From Tautonia sp040717455 (GTDB lineage: Bacteria > Planctomycetota > Planctomycetia > Isosphaerales > Isosphaeraceae): a stretch of 64,000 nt of DNA. Positions 56,062 to 63,970 of this stretch are shown here, one piece after another (position 1 is the first letter of the stretch; the number at the start of each line of letters is the position of its first letter). The stretch spans positions 49,308 to 113,307 of the forward strand of contig NZ_JBFEFH010000023.1 in NCBI RefSeq assembly GCF_040717455.1, in the 5' to 3' direction. A model generated the notes under the pieces. It was not told the DNA's origin. It saw only the letters and a program-made list of their open reading frames with translations, and searched no databases. The position numbers were made by a program, and so were the translations under genes.

Positions 56062-56826
56062 ATGGACATGCACCCCTCGAACGGTTCGCCGTCGCCGTTG
56101 TTCTCGTCGGATTCTGAAGTCACCACCTCGTCCTCGTCGGCCGACCCCTCGACGACGATCCTGGCCCTGCTCGATCCCGACCCCTCCTCGTTCGACACCC
56201 TCGCCGCGACCCTGCTCGCCTCGGTCGCCCCCGACGACGCCCAGGAACGCCTGCTCGTCGAACTGGTCATCCTGGCCGCCCGGCGCCTCCGCAAGGCCTC
56301 GCAGGCCGAATCGGCGACCGAGATCCCCGACCTCGCCTGGTGCCGCTACCAGACCCTCGCCGACCGGAACTTCCGCTCCGCCCTGAAGGACCTCCGCCAG
56401 CACCGCGACCACAAGGCCGGCCCCGCCCCCCGCCCGTCGAAGTCCTCGCGAGCGTCTTCTTCCTCGACCTCGGCCGGTGATCCCGCCCCCGCCCCTGCCC
56501 CCCTCCCCGAGTCCACCCCCGAGGAGATCGCCGACGCCTCGGCCAACTGGCGCAAGCACATCGCGCTGGTCCGCAGTTTGAGCGAGGAATGGCCCGTCAT
56601 CCTCCGCCTCCGACGCGAGGTCGAGGACGTCGCCGCCTGGCTCGCAGACGGCAAGTCCGAGGAGGAACTGATGACCTGGTATCCCGGCCTCACCCGCGCC
56701 GACATCGCCGCCTGCCGCGCCTGCGACGCCGAAGGCCTCTGCGGCCCCTTCGACCCCGCCGATGGCCCTTATCCGCCCGGTTTGCCCGTCCTCGACGACC
56801 TGCCCGATGAGAATCCTGGGACCTGA
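56062..56826 (+). CDS. Second DUF433-like protein with an alpha-helical N-terminal domain
   Basis: A 254-residue protein. Residues about 35-120 are helical (FDTLAATLLASVAPDDAQER, RLLVELVILAARRLRKASQ-like core LVELVILAARRLRKASQ, RNFRSALKDLRQHRDHK) and match the N-terminal pattern of the 9088-9732 product. A Ser/Pro-rich linker follows. The C-terminus (VEDVAAWLADGKSEEELMTW with YPGLTRADIAACRACDAE) is a degenerate DUF433 helix-turn-helix-like fold, sharing YPxLTxADIxAC with the other copy. Role unknown; DNA or protein binding is possible. Confidence 0.65.
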   Translation: MDMHPSNGSPSPLFSSDSEVTTSSSSADPSTTILALLDPDPSSFDTLAATLLASVAPDDAQERLLVELVILAARRLRKASQAESATEIPDLAWCRYQTLADRNFRSALKDLRQHRDHKAGPAPRPSKSSRASSSSTSAGDPAPAPAPLPESTPEEIADASANWRKHIALVRSLSEEWPVILRLRREVEDVAAWLADGKSEEELMTWYPGLTRADIAACRACDAEGLCGPFDPADGPYPPGLPVLDDLPDENPGT

Positions 56827-56931
56827 TCGCGATGGATCTCGCTCAATACTCGTGCCGGGCGGGCGTTTGCCTGTCTTCCCCGACGATCGTCGGCTAGGAG
56901 TCGCCGATGACCACCGAGCGAGGTCCAACCG

Positions 56932-57636
56932 ATGCGCATCCCACGCCCGCGATTCACGGTCCTCGGGATGATGCTCGCCATTGCCCTCATCGCGCTCGAC
57001 CTCGCCGCCGCGTCGGCGACTCATAAAGCCTTTCCGCGTCGGTCCCCGTTGCCCATCGCGATCGGCAACGGTCGGGGAATCCATGTTGTCAATCATGATG
57101 GGAGCGAATTCTACGCGAGGGGAAATGCGGAGCGGGGCTACAGGAATCCTCGGATGATCCGTCCCCCAATGCCGACCCTGGCCCGACGCCTTTCCCCCGC
57201 GTTCGCCGGCCTCTCGGTGTCGGTGCTCGTCCTCGGGCTTGCTGCGGGTCGGCCTCGATCCCGACGTGCTCGCGTCGCGGCGCTGGCGGTGCTCGTCCCC
57301 CTGGCGGCCGTGTCGTTCCAGACGTGGTGGGTCCTCTATGGCGGGGGCGTCCCCGTCCATCGGCTGAGCCTCGACCTTCCGGAGGACGAGGCGAGGCGGG
57401 TTCTCGGCACTCCGCTCATCGAAGGCACGACGCTCGCAACCTCCTGGAAGGCTTCCTCCTCCACCTGGATCGCCGCCCCGACCGGCTCGCTGCGATACCT
57501 CATCCTCGATTTCGACGAACACGGCCGACTCCGATCGTTCACCCCTGCGAGTCACGAGCGCGGCGGGCATCCCGCCTGGCGGGCCTGGTATCATGACCGA
57601 TCGTCCTGGTCGTTCTGGCGAATCGCGAATCGTTGA
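56932..57636 (+). CDS. Membrane protein of unknown function
   Basis: A 234-residue protein. The N-terminus RFTVLGMMLAIALIALDLAA is a membrane helix after a short basic stretch, a start shared by many planctomycete membrane proteins. A loop with IGNGRGIHVVNHDGSEFYAR follows, then two more helices (FAGLSVSVLVLGLAAG, VAALAVLVPLAAVSFQTWWV) and a C-terminal domain (HRLSLDLPEDEARRVLGTPL, GSLRYLILDFDEHGRLRSFT) of SmpA/lipoprotein-like beta pattern. ATG 56932. Confidence 0.6.
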   Translation: MRIPRPRFTVLGMMLAIALIALDLAAASATHKAFPRRSPLPIAIGNGRGIHVVNHDGSEFYARGNAERGYRNPRMIRPPMPTLARRLSPAFAGLSVSVLVLGLAAGRPRSRRARVAALAVLVPLAAVSFQTWWVLYGGGVPVHRLSLDLPEDEARRVLGTPLIEGTTLATSWKASSSTWIAAPTGSLRYLILDFDEHGRLRSFTPASHERGGHPAWRAWYHDRSSWSFWRIANR

Positions 57637-57677
57637 CCCTGTCGCCATGCCTTCGATTCCCTCCACGACGGGTGGCC

Positions 57678-57763
57678 ACGGGTGGCCGGGGCAAAGCGAA
57701 GCGTGCCCCGGTGTCGGAGGCCTCTTCTCCCGGGGCACGCTTCGCTTTGCCCCGGCCACCCGT
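57678..57763. repeat. Perfect 33-bp inverted repeat with a 20-base loop
   Basis: The arm at 57678-57710 (begins ACGGGTGGCCGGGGCAAAGC) is exactly complementary to 57731-57763. The fold would be a very stable cruciform or RNA hairpin. It ends 14 bases before the ATG of the next gene, so in RNA it could affect initiation there, or act as terminator for the gene ending at 57636. The sequence has the look of a dispersed intergenic element. Confidence 0.85.
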
Positions 57764-57776
57764 CGGAGCCCCGATC

Positions 57777-58265
57777 ATGCCTCGTCGCGGACGGATCACG
57801 ATCGGCCGTTTGATGGGGATCATCGCGGTCGTCGGGTTGTGTCTCGGCGGAGCGTTGCAGGTCCGATCCTTGTTCCTGGCCTGGTTGACGGCCTCCATCC
57901 GGGCGCAGAGGATCGCGTCGGCCGAGATGTTCGAGGCGAGGGAACCGGTCGAGCAGGCGTTCGCCGCCCGGTTCCTCGACGGGGCGGATCTGGCCAGGCG
58001 ATCGGGCGAACCGTTCGACGCCCTGATCCTGGAAGAGGCGGCCCTGGCCTGCCTCCGGCGCGCCGCCTTCGCCCGGGAAACGGCGGCCTACTGGCGGCTC
58101 GCCGAGCAGACCGCCCCGGCCTGGCCGACCGGCGCCGGGACCGGCCGCGCCCGGGCCTTCGCATCGAACGCCGACGGGAGGTTCGCCTACGAGGTCGCTC
58201 TGCCGATCCTCCGGCATTACGACGCCCGGACTCCCACGTTTGACGATTCCCTTCGAGGTCGGTAA
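57777..58265 (+). CDS. Small membrane protein of unknown function
   Basis: A 162-residue protein with one N-terminal helix (RLMGIIAVVGLCLGGALQV) after a basic start, and a helical soluble part (AREPVEQAFAARFLDGADLA, ALILEEAALACLRRAAFARE). It fits the common planctomycete class of short anchored proteins without known function. The ATG at 57777 follows the long inverted repeat; the upstream part of the frame is made of that repeat and is unlikely to be coding. Confidence 0.55.
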   Translation: MPRRGRITIGRLMGIIAVVGLCLGGALQVRSLFLAWLTASIRAQRIASAEMFEAREPVEQAFAARFLDGADLARRSGEPFDALILEEAALACLRRAAFARETAAYWRLAEQTAPAWPTGAGTGRARAFASNADGRFAYEVALPILRHYDARTPTFDDSLRGR

Positions 58266-58406
58266 ACTTGGCGGCTCGACCGAGTCGTGTTCCGTGCCTG
58301 AACGAACCCCACTCGACCATCCCGAAAGCAAGGCCGCCCCGAGGGCACGTCGCCCCCGGACCATCGGCCGGACGACCACCTGACCGCCCCCGGAGGGGAT
58401 TTGCCC

Positions 58407-59492
58407 GTGGCGATCGCTGTGAAGGACTTGATCGAAGCCGGCGTGCACTACGGCCACCGCGCCAGCCGCTGGAACCCGAAGATGAAGCCGTACATCTACG
58501 GCAAGCGCAACCTGATCCACATCATCGACTTGAAGGAGACCGTCCGCGGCCTCCTGCGGGCGACCAAGTACTTCAACCGCGTCGCCGCCGGCGGCGGCCT
58601 GATCCTCTTCGTCGGCACCAAGCGCCAGGCCGTCGACATCGTGGTCGAGCACGCCACCAAGTGCGGCATGCCCTATGTCACCGAGCGCTGGCTCGGCGGC
58701 ACCCTGACGAACTTCCAGACGATTCGCAGCCGCCTCGACCGCCTCGACGAGCTGGAGCAGACGCTCGACAGCGACATGGCCCTGACCTACTCGAAGAAGG
58801 CGCTGAGCACGCTGAACCGCGAGCGCCGCAAGATCTCGCGGAACCTCGAAGGCATCCGGCACATGACCCGCCGGCCCGAGGCCATGTTCGTCATCGACCC
58901 GCACCGCGAGAAGATCGCCGTCAGCGAGGCCCGCAAGCTCGGCGTCAAGGTCGTCGCCCTGATGGACACCGACTGCGACCCCGACGTCGTCGACCTGCCG
59001 ATCCCCGGCAACGACGACAGCATGCGGGCCATCGAGCTGATCCTCGACCGCCTGACCGCCTCCATCATCGACGGCAAGGCCGCCGCCCCCCCCGAGCCCC
59101 AGCGCCCCGAACCGGGCCAGCCCGGCGGCCAGGGGCAGCGCGGCCGGCTCGAACGCCGAGGCCCGCAGGGCGGAGGCCCGAGGGACGCCGGTGCCAGTGC
59201 CGCTCCCGGTGCTCCCGCGACCGCCCCGGCCCCCACGGCCGACCCCGAGACGCAGGCCGGCGGCGGCCAGTCGCCCCCCGAGGCCCCGACCCAGGACGAC
59301 CAGTCCCGCCCCGCCCCGCTGCCCGCCGGCGGCCCGGTCCCCGAGGGGGTCTCGACCACCGCGCCCGTCTCGCAGCCGCAGGCCGGCCCCGACGTCCCGG
59401 TCGAGGCCGAGGGCGGCACCCGGCCCCCCGAGGCGGCCAAGATGGACACCCCTTCGCCCGACGAGCAGGAGCCGCCCGCCTCGCAGGGCTGA
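58407..59492 (+). CDS. rpsB: 30S ribosomal protein S2 with a long low-complexity C-terminal extension
   Basis: A 361-residue S2. Residues 1-225 are the normal S2 fold (LIEAGVHYGHRASRWNPKM, YVTERWLGGTLTNFQTIRSR, SRNLEGIRHMTRRPEAMFVI). The remaining ~135 residues are Pro/Gly/Ala/Gln/Glu-rich and acidic (AAPPEPQRPEPGQPGGQGQR to SPDEQEPPASQG) and have no counterpart in typical 240-residue S2. A GTG at 58407 with GGAGGGG eight to ten bases upstream is chosen; TTG at 58401 is possible. First gene of the classic rpsB-tsf-pyrH-frr block. Confidence 0.95.
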   Translation: MAIAVKDLIEAGVHYGHRASRWNPKMKPYIYGKRNLIHIIDLKETVRGLLRATKYFNRVAAGGGLILFVGTKRQAVDIVVEHATKCGMPYVTERWLGGTLTNFQTIRSRLDRLDELEQTLDSDMALTYSKKALSTLNRERRKISRNLEGIRHMTRRPEAMFVIDPHREKIAVSEARKLGVKVVALMDTDCDPDVVDLPIPGNDDSMRAIELILDRLTASIIDGKAAAPPEPQRPEPGQPGGQGQRGRLERRGPQGGGPRDAGASAAPGAPATAPAPTADPETQAGGGQSPPEAPTQDDQSRPAPLPAGGPVPEGVSTTAPVSQPQAGPDVPVEAEGGTRPPEAAKMDTPSPDEQEPPASQG

Positions 59493-59768
59493 GCGACCCC
59501 GATTCGGTCGCGCCGGGCTTCGTTCCGGCCGACCGAGCTTTGACGCAACCCACCGGCCGCCGGTCGAGCCCTCGTGTTCCGCTCCCGGCGGCCGTCTCGC
59601 ACCCATGACCGTCCTTCGGGATGCCGTCCCGGCTCCTGGGGCCTCGGGCCGACGGCCCGGTTGATCCCGCCGCCCCGCCCCGATCGCGGGCGGCGTTCTC
59701 AATCTCAGGACGCCCCACCCCCATTCTGACCTTACTCACGCCGCACGATCGACAGGGAGACCCGCACG

Positions 59769-60641
59769 ATGGCCGAGATCACGGCCCAGGCTGTCAACGA
59801 ACTTCGCAAGCGCACCGGGCTCGGGCTGATGGAGTGCAAGAAGCTGCTCCAGGAGGCCAACGGTGACGGTGCCAAGGCCGAGACCCTCGCCAAGGAGCGC
59901 GGCATGGCCAAGGCCGCCGGCCGGGCCGGCCGCGCCGCCACCGCCGGCCGCGTCGAGGTCGTCATCTCCGAGGACGGCCGCACCGGCGCCATGGTCGAGC
60001 TGAACTGCGAGACCGACTTCGTCGCCCGCAACGACGACTTCCGCAAGGCCTCGGTCGAGCTGGCCGACTTCGTCCTCGACCTGGGCACGACCGGCGTCCT
60101 CGACGCCTCGACCCTCAAGGACGAGAAGGTCGGCGCCAAGACCCTCAACGAGTTCCTGCTCGACCTGAACTCCCGGACCGGCGAGAACGTCCAGTTCACC
60201 CGCGCCGCCCGGCTCTCGGTCGACGGGCCCGGCCGGGTCGATGCCTACGTCCACCACGACAACAAGTCGGGCGCGATCGTCTCGCTCGAATGCCCGGACG
60301 ACGCCACCGCCGGCAGCGAGCGGGTCATCGCCCTGGCCAAGGACCTGGCGCTGCAGGTCGTCGCCACCCGACCCCTCGCCGCCCGCCGCGACGAGGTCGC
60401 CCCCGACGCCGTCGCCGAGCAGAAGCGCATCTTCGTGACCCAGGCCGAGGACAAGCCCGAGAACATCCGCGAGAAGATCGCCGACGGCAAGCTCAACGCC
60501 TGGTACGGCGAGATCGTCCTGGTCGACCAGGTCTTCGTCAAGGACCCGTCCCGCAAGGTCCACGAGGAGATCGCCTCGGTCGGCAAGGAGATCGAACTGG
60601 GCAACTTCGCCCGGCTCGCCGTGGGCGAAGCGGCCGACTGA
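59769..60641 (+). CDS. tsf: Elongation factor Ts
   Basis: A 290-residue EF-Ts, the nucleotide exchange factor for EF-Tu. The N-terminal UBA-like motif VNELRKRTGLGLMECKKLLQ is complete, and VELNCETDFVARNDDF is the core signature. Length is near the bacterial norm. Follows rpsB by 276 bases. Confidence 0.97.
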   Translation: MAEITAQAVNELRKRTGLGLMECKKLLQEANGDGAKAETLAKERGMAKAAGRAGRAATAGRVEVVISEDGRTGAMVELNCETDFVARNDDFRKASVELADFVLDLGTTGVLDASTLKDEKVGAKTLNEFLLDLNSRTGENVQFTRAARLSVDGPGRVDAYVHHDNKSGAIVSLECPDDATAGSERVIALAKDLALQVVATRPLAARRDEVAPDAVAEQKRIFVTQAEDKPENIREKIADGKLNAWYGEIVLVDQVFVKDPSRKVHEEIASVGKEIELGNFARLAVGEAAD

Positions 60642-60847
60642 CCGCCCGCCCGCCGAGGCCCGTCCGAGCCCCGTGGTGCCGCGTCCGGATCATCCTGAGG
60701 GTCGCCCGAGCGGCGACCCTCCCCCGCGCCGCTCGTCCGGGTCCGAACGGGCCGCTCGACCGGCCCCCTGCCCCGATGGCCCCGCGGCCCGGCCCACCGA
60801 TCGTCCCCCCTCCTTCCTACTTGCTCTCGCGACCCGAGGATGACCTC

Positions 60848-61627
60848 ATGGACCCGGCTTCCCCCAGCGACGAACCCCCGGTGTTCCGTCGCGTCCTGCT
60901 CAAGCTCTCCGGAGAAAGCTTCGCCCGGCCCGGCGAGGGGGGGATCAACGCCGAGGAGGTCCGCCGGATCGCCGACCAGGCGGCCCGGGTCGCCCGCCGT
61001 GGGGTCGAGCTGGCCATCGTCGTCGGCGGGGGCAACATCCTCCGCGGCGCGACCCTCGCCCGCGGCACCGATGTCATCAAGGAAGCGACCGGCCACTACA
61101 TGGGCATGATGGCCACGGTCATCAACGGCCTCGCCCTGCAGGACGCCCTGGAGGGGATCGGCTGCGAGACCCGCCTGATGACCCCGATCCGAATGGACGA
61201 GGTCGCCGAGCCCTACATCCGCCGGCGGGCACTGAGCCACCTCTCGGTCGGCCGGATCATCATCCTCGCCGCCGGGACCGGCAGTCCGTTCGTCACCACC
61301 GACACCGCGGCGGCCCTGCGCGGCAAGGAGCTTGAGGTCGACATCATCCTCAAGGCCACCCGCGTCGACGGGGTCTACTCGGCCGACCCGGAGAAGAACC
61401 CCCACGCCGTCCGCTACGAGGCCCTGAACTTCGACCAGGTCGTCCGCGAGGACCTGAAGGTGATGGACGGCGCGGCGATCGGCATGTGCCGAGACAATCG
61501 CCTGCCGATCATCGTGTTCAACTACAAGCGCGAGGGGAACATCGAGCGGGTCGTCGCCGGCGAGTCGATCGGCACCTGGGTCAGCGACAAAGCCCGGCCC
61601 GCCGCCCGGCCGGCCGAGGCTGGCTGA
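60848..61627 (+). CDS. pyrH: UMP kinase
   Basis: A 259-residue hexameric uridylate kinase of the amino-acid-kinase fold. VLLKLSGESFA and VVGGGNILRGATLARG are the phosphate-binding blocks, followed by LATVINGLALQDALE-type MATVINGLALQDALEGIGCE and VDGVYSADPEKNP. It makes UDP for RNA and cell-wall precursors. ATG 60848. Third gene of the conserved block. Confidence 0.96.
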   Translation: MDPASPSDEPPVFRRVLLKLSGESFARPGEGGINAEEVRRIADQAARVARRGVELAIVVGGGNILRGATLARGTDVIKEATGHYMGMMATVINGLALQDALEGIGCETRLMTPIRMDEVAEPYIRRRALSHLSVGRIIILAAGTGSPFVTTDTAAALRGKELEVDIILKATRVDGVYSADPEKNPHAVRYEALNFDQVVREDLKVMDGAAIGMCRDNRLPIIVFNYKREGNIERVVAGESIGTWVSDKARPAARPAEAG

Positions 61628-61769
61628 CCGGCCCTCTCCCCGTCACAATGGCAGACGCCGGGACGGGCCTCGGCCGATCTCGCCGCCCCCGGGCAGGCGG
61701 CCGGCCGGCGTGGCGCCGTCCTTGAACACGCTCCCGATCCCGATTCCCCGCAAGGTAGGGGCCGAGTCC

Positions 61770-62330
61770 ATGAGTAGCGAAGAGATCACATTCGAGGCCG
61801 AAGAGCGGATGGAGAAGTCCGTCTCCCTGCTGGCCGACCAGCTCCGGGGCATCCGCACCGGCCGCGCCAACACCGGGCTCGTCGAGTCGATCCGGGTCGA
61901 GTACTACGGCTCGCCGACCCCCTTGAAGCAGCTGGCGAACCTGAGCACCCCCGAGCCGCAGCAGATCCTGATCCGGCCCTACGACACCGGCATCATCGGC
62001 GACATCATCAAGGCGATCCAGACCTCCGACCTCGGCCTGACGCCGAACTCGGACAACAAGGTCGTCCGGCTGAACGTCCCCCCCCTCTCGGTCGAGCAGC
62101 GCAAGAAGCTCGCCAGCCGGGTGAAGGACCTGGCCGAGGAGGCCCGCGTCTCGATCCGCAACATCCGCCGAGACGCCAACAAGTCCACCGACGCCGAGAC
62201 CGCCGACAAGCTCCTGACCGAGGACGATCAGTCCCGCACGAAGGACGAGATCCAGGCCCTCACCAAGAAATACGAGGGGAAGGTCAACGACCTCGCCGAG
62301 AAGAAGGAAGCCGAGATCATGGAGGAGTGA
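61770..62330 (+). CDS. frr: Ribosome recycling factor (canonical)
   Basis: A 186-residue protein of the usual length. DQLRGIRTGRANTGLVESIR, YYGSPTPLKQLANLS, NVPPLSVEQRKKLASRV and ARVSIRNIRRDANKS carry all standard RRF blocks, including the arginines equivalent to E. coli Arg129 and Arg132. With EF-G it splits post-termination ribosomes. ATG 61770. A divergent paralogue is present at 16466-16975. Confidence 0.97.
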   Translation: MSSEEITFEAEERMEKSVSLLADQLRGIRTGRANTGLVESIRVEYYGSPTPLKQLANLSTPEPQQILIRPYDTGIIGDIIKAIQTSDLGLTPNSDNKVVRLNVPPLSVEQRKKLASRVKDLAEEARVSIRNIRRDANKSTDAETADKLLTEDDQSRTKDEIQALTKKYEGKVNDLAEKKEAEIMEE

Positions 62331-62428
62331 CCCCTCCCCCGCCCGCCTCGATCGCGGGTCCGGTCGGCAGCCTCTTGACCTGGCCCGCCCTCTCCGTCAT
62401 AATCTCCTTCACACGAGACGCAACTCTC

Positions 62429-62502
62429 GGGCGATTAGCTCAGTTGGCTAGAGCGCCAGTTCGACACACTGGAGGTCACAGGTTCGAGCCCTGTATCGCC
62501 CA
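62429..62502 (+). tRNA. tRNA-Val(GAC) with C at position 33
   Basis: A 74-nt cloverleaf: acceptor GGGCGAT/ATCGCCC, D stem GCTC/GAGC, anticodon stem CCAGT/ACTGG with loop TCGACAC, variable AGGTC, T arm ACAGG/CCTGT with loop TTCGAGC, discriminator A. The anticodon is GAC and A73 fits valine. CCA is not encoded (next bases TAAACG). Position 33, nearly always U, is C here. Confidence 0.9.
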
Positions 62503-62572
62503 TAAACGTTCGCAGATGCTGACCCTCTGGAGGTCCGGTCCTGCTCAAGGGCGGATCAAACTCAGGAACACG

Positions 62573-62613
62573 AAAGCGGCCTCGGCAACATGATCGCCGG
62601 GGCCGCTTTTTTT
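62573..62613 (+). terminator. Intrinsic terminator downstream of tRNA-Val
   Basis: AAAGCGGCCTCGGC at 62573-62586 pairs with GCCGGGGCCGCTTT at 62596-62609 (one T-G pair) around a 9-base loop, ending in seven Ts (62607-62613). A classic rho-independent terminator for the frr-tRNA transcript. Confidence 0.9.
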
Positions 62614-63197
62614 GTGCTGGGGCGCGTCGGATCGGGCACTCGGTGAATAAACGAAGTCCTGATCCGGCATTTGCGAGGCGGGCGCCGCGTCCCAGGAGCG
62701 CGTGATCACCGACGATGATGGCAGACGTCGAAAAAAATCGCGTGATGAATGGCCTACCCCCCTTGATTTTCCCGGCCGCCGAGGGATAGACTCAAATCGT
62801 GGGTCGTTCTTGATGGATGACCTCGCGGCTGAGAGAGCCAATGCAGGCCCCGGATGGGGGCTTGTGTTGGCTTTTTGCGTTTCCATATCATGATCCTCCT
62901 TCGAGAGGAGGAGGTGGTTTGTGTATTGTTGTTTTGCGTGTAAGCATGTTCGCTAGTCAGGGATTTGATTCTGGGAGGATGAGGCTCGTTCGAGGGAGCG
63001 GCGGCTCGTGCGGTCGTGTCGCCCGGGGATGCGCGGCCTGAGGGGGCGCGGCTTCGGGCGGCCGTGATGCGTGACGGTCGATGGCTTCGGACGGTATCGG
63101 CTCACCGGCCTCGTGCCGGTGAGGGGGTCTGCGTGCGCCTCCTGCGGGGCATCAGATCGATGATTGTGCACAGAAAATTGATGAAGGAGTGTGCGAA
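62614..63197. other. Long leader/promoter region upstream of the SdrD_B-like gene
   Basis: About 580 bases with no credible gene. Bases 62720-62940 are locally A/T-rich. Two hairpins are visible: TCCTCCT/AGGAGGA at 62894-62912 and a perfect 9-bp stem CTCACCGGC (63101-63109)/GCCGGTGAG (63115-63123). The second lies about 75 bases before the start codon and may be part of a structured 5' leader. Confidence 0.5.
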
Positions 63198-63824
63198 ATG
63201 TCATTCACGCTTCTTTCCCCGAGATTCGGGCCCGCGTCGGGGCCGGGCACTGACGCCCGTCGGTCGGGTCGAACGCGACGACCTTCGGGACGCCGATTGG
63301 AACGGCTGGAAGAGCGGACGCTGCTGTCCCGGATCTTCGGCCAGTTGTTTGAAGACACGGATGGCGACGGCCTGAGGGACGTGGGCGAACTCGGCATCGA
63401 AGGGGTCGAGGTCCAGCTCCTCAAGTTTAACATCGTGGATGGCTCGACCTCGGCCTACCAAACCACGACCACCGACGCCCAGGGACGGTACTCGTTCGGC
63501 AACGATGGCCAGCCCGTCGCGATCGGCGATTACCAGCTTCAGATCGCTCCCGAGGCGGCCGGGGCCGTGCAGACGTACCCGATGGTCGAGCACGCCGCGC
63601 GGCCGTATTTCCTGAGGATCGACTCGGCGAACCAGACCATCGGCGCCTGGGCCGACGGCGAGCTGGCCGAACCGGCGGACGGCTGGATCGGCGAGATCCC
63701 CGTGTCGGGTTCGGCGAGCACCCAATCGTACTTCATGAACGGGGATTTCCTGTTCCAGTTCGGCCCGCAGGGGGTCGCCCCGTCGCGCGTCTCGTTCGGC
63801 TTCCTTGCTCGGGAAATCGCATGA
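63198..63824 (+). CDS. Exported SdrD_B-like protein with the planctomycete LEERTLLS motif
   Basis: A 208-residue protein. The basic N-terminus ends in RRLERLEERTLLS, a motif typical of large planctomycete extracellular proteins and probably linked to their export. IFGQLFEDTDGDGLRDVGEL with GIEGVEVQL and TTTDAQGRYSFGNDG is one SdrD_B/Cna-B-type beta domain with an EF-like DTDGDGLRD loop. The protein is short for this class. Start ATG 63198 has GGAG eight bases upstream. Confidence 0.75.
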   Translation: MSFTLLSPRFGPASGPGTDARRSGRTRRPSGRRLERLEERTLLSRIFGQLFEDTDGDGLRDVGELGIEGVEVQLLKFNIVDGSTSAYQTTTTDAQGRYSFGNDGQPVAIGDYQLQIAPEAAGAVQTYPMVEHAARPYFLRIDSANQTIGAWADGELAEPADGWIGEIPVSGSASTQSYFMNGDFLFQFGPQGVAPSRVSFGFLAREIA

Positions 63825-63970
63825 ATTCCGGGCATCGGTCGAGTCGCGAGTTGCCCCCGAGCCGGACCTCCCTCGTGGCCGCCACGCGGATCGATCCGTC
63901 GGAAGGAGATTCGAGTCCTGGTGCGGGTGCGGGTCGATCGCCGGGCTCGGCCCCCGCTGTGATGCCATAG
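63821..63970 (+). CDS. Possible very short ORF overlapping the SdrD_B-like stop
   Basis: A 49-residue frame (MNSGHRSSRELPPSR at the start) whose ATG overlaps the previous stop as ATGA. The composition is Ser/Gly/Pro/Arg-rich and no motif is seen. Coding status is doubtful. Confidence 0.2.
   Translation: MNSGHRSSRELPPSRTSLVAATRIDPSEGDSSPGAGAGRSPGSAPAVMP

Noticed and set aside
55597..57759. 720-codon minus-strand frame covering the 56-57.7 kb region
   Set aside because: Antisense to two plausible plus-strand genes and composed of biased low-complexity residues.
62429..62502. Reading the anticodon as CGA
   Set aside because: That would need a shifted anticodon stem with a G-A mismatch and a 9-nt loop; GAC with C33 keeps a normal 5-bp stem and 7-nt loop.
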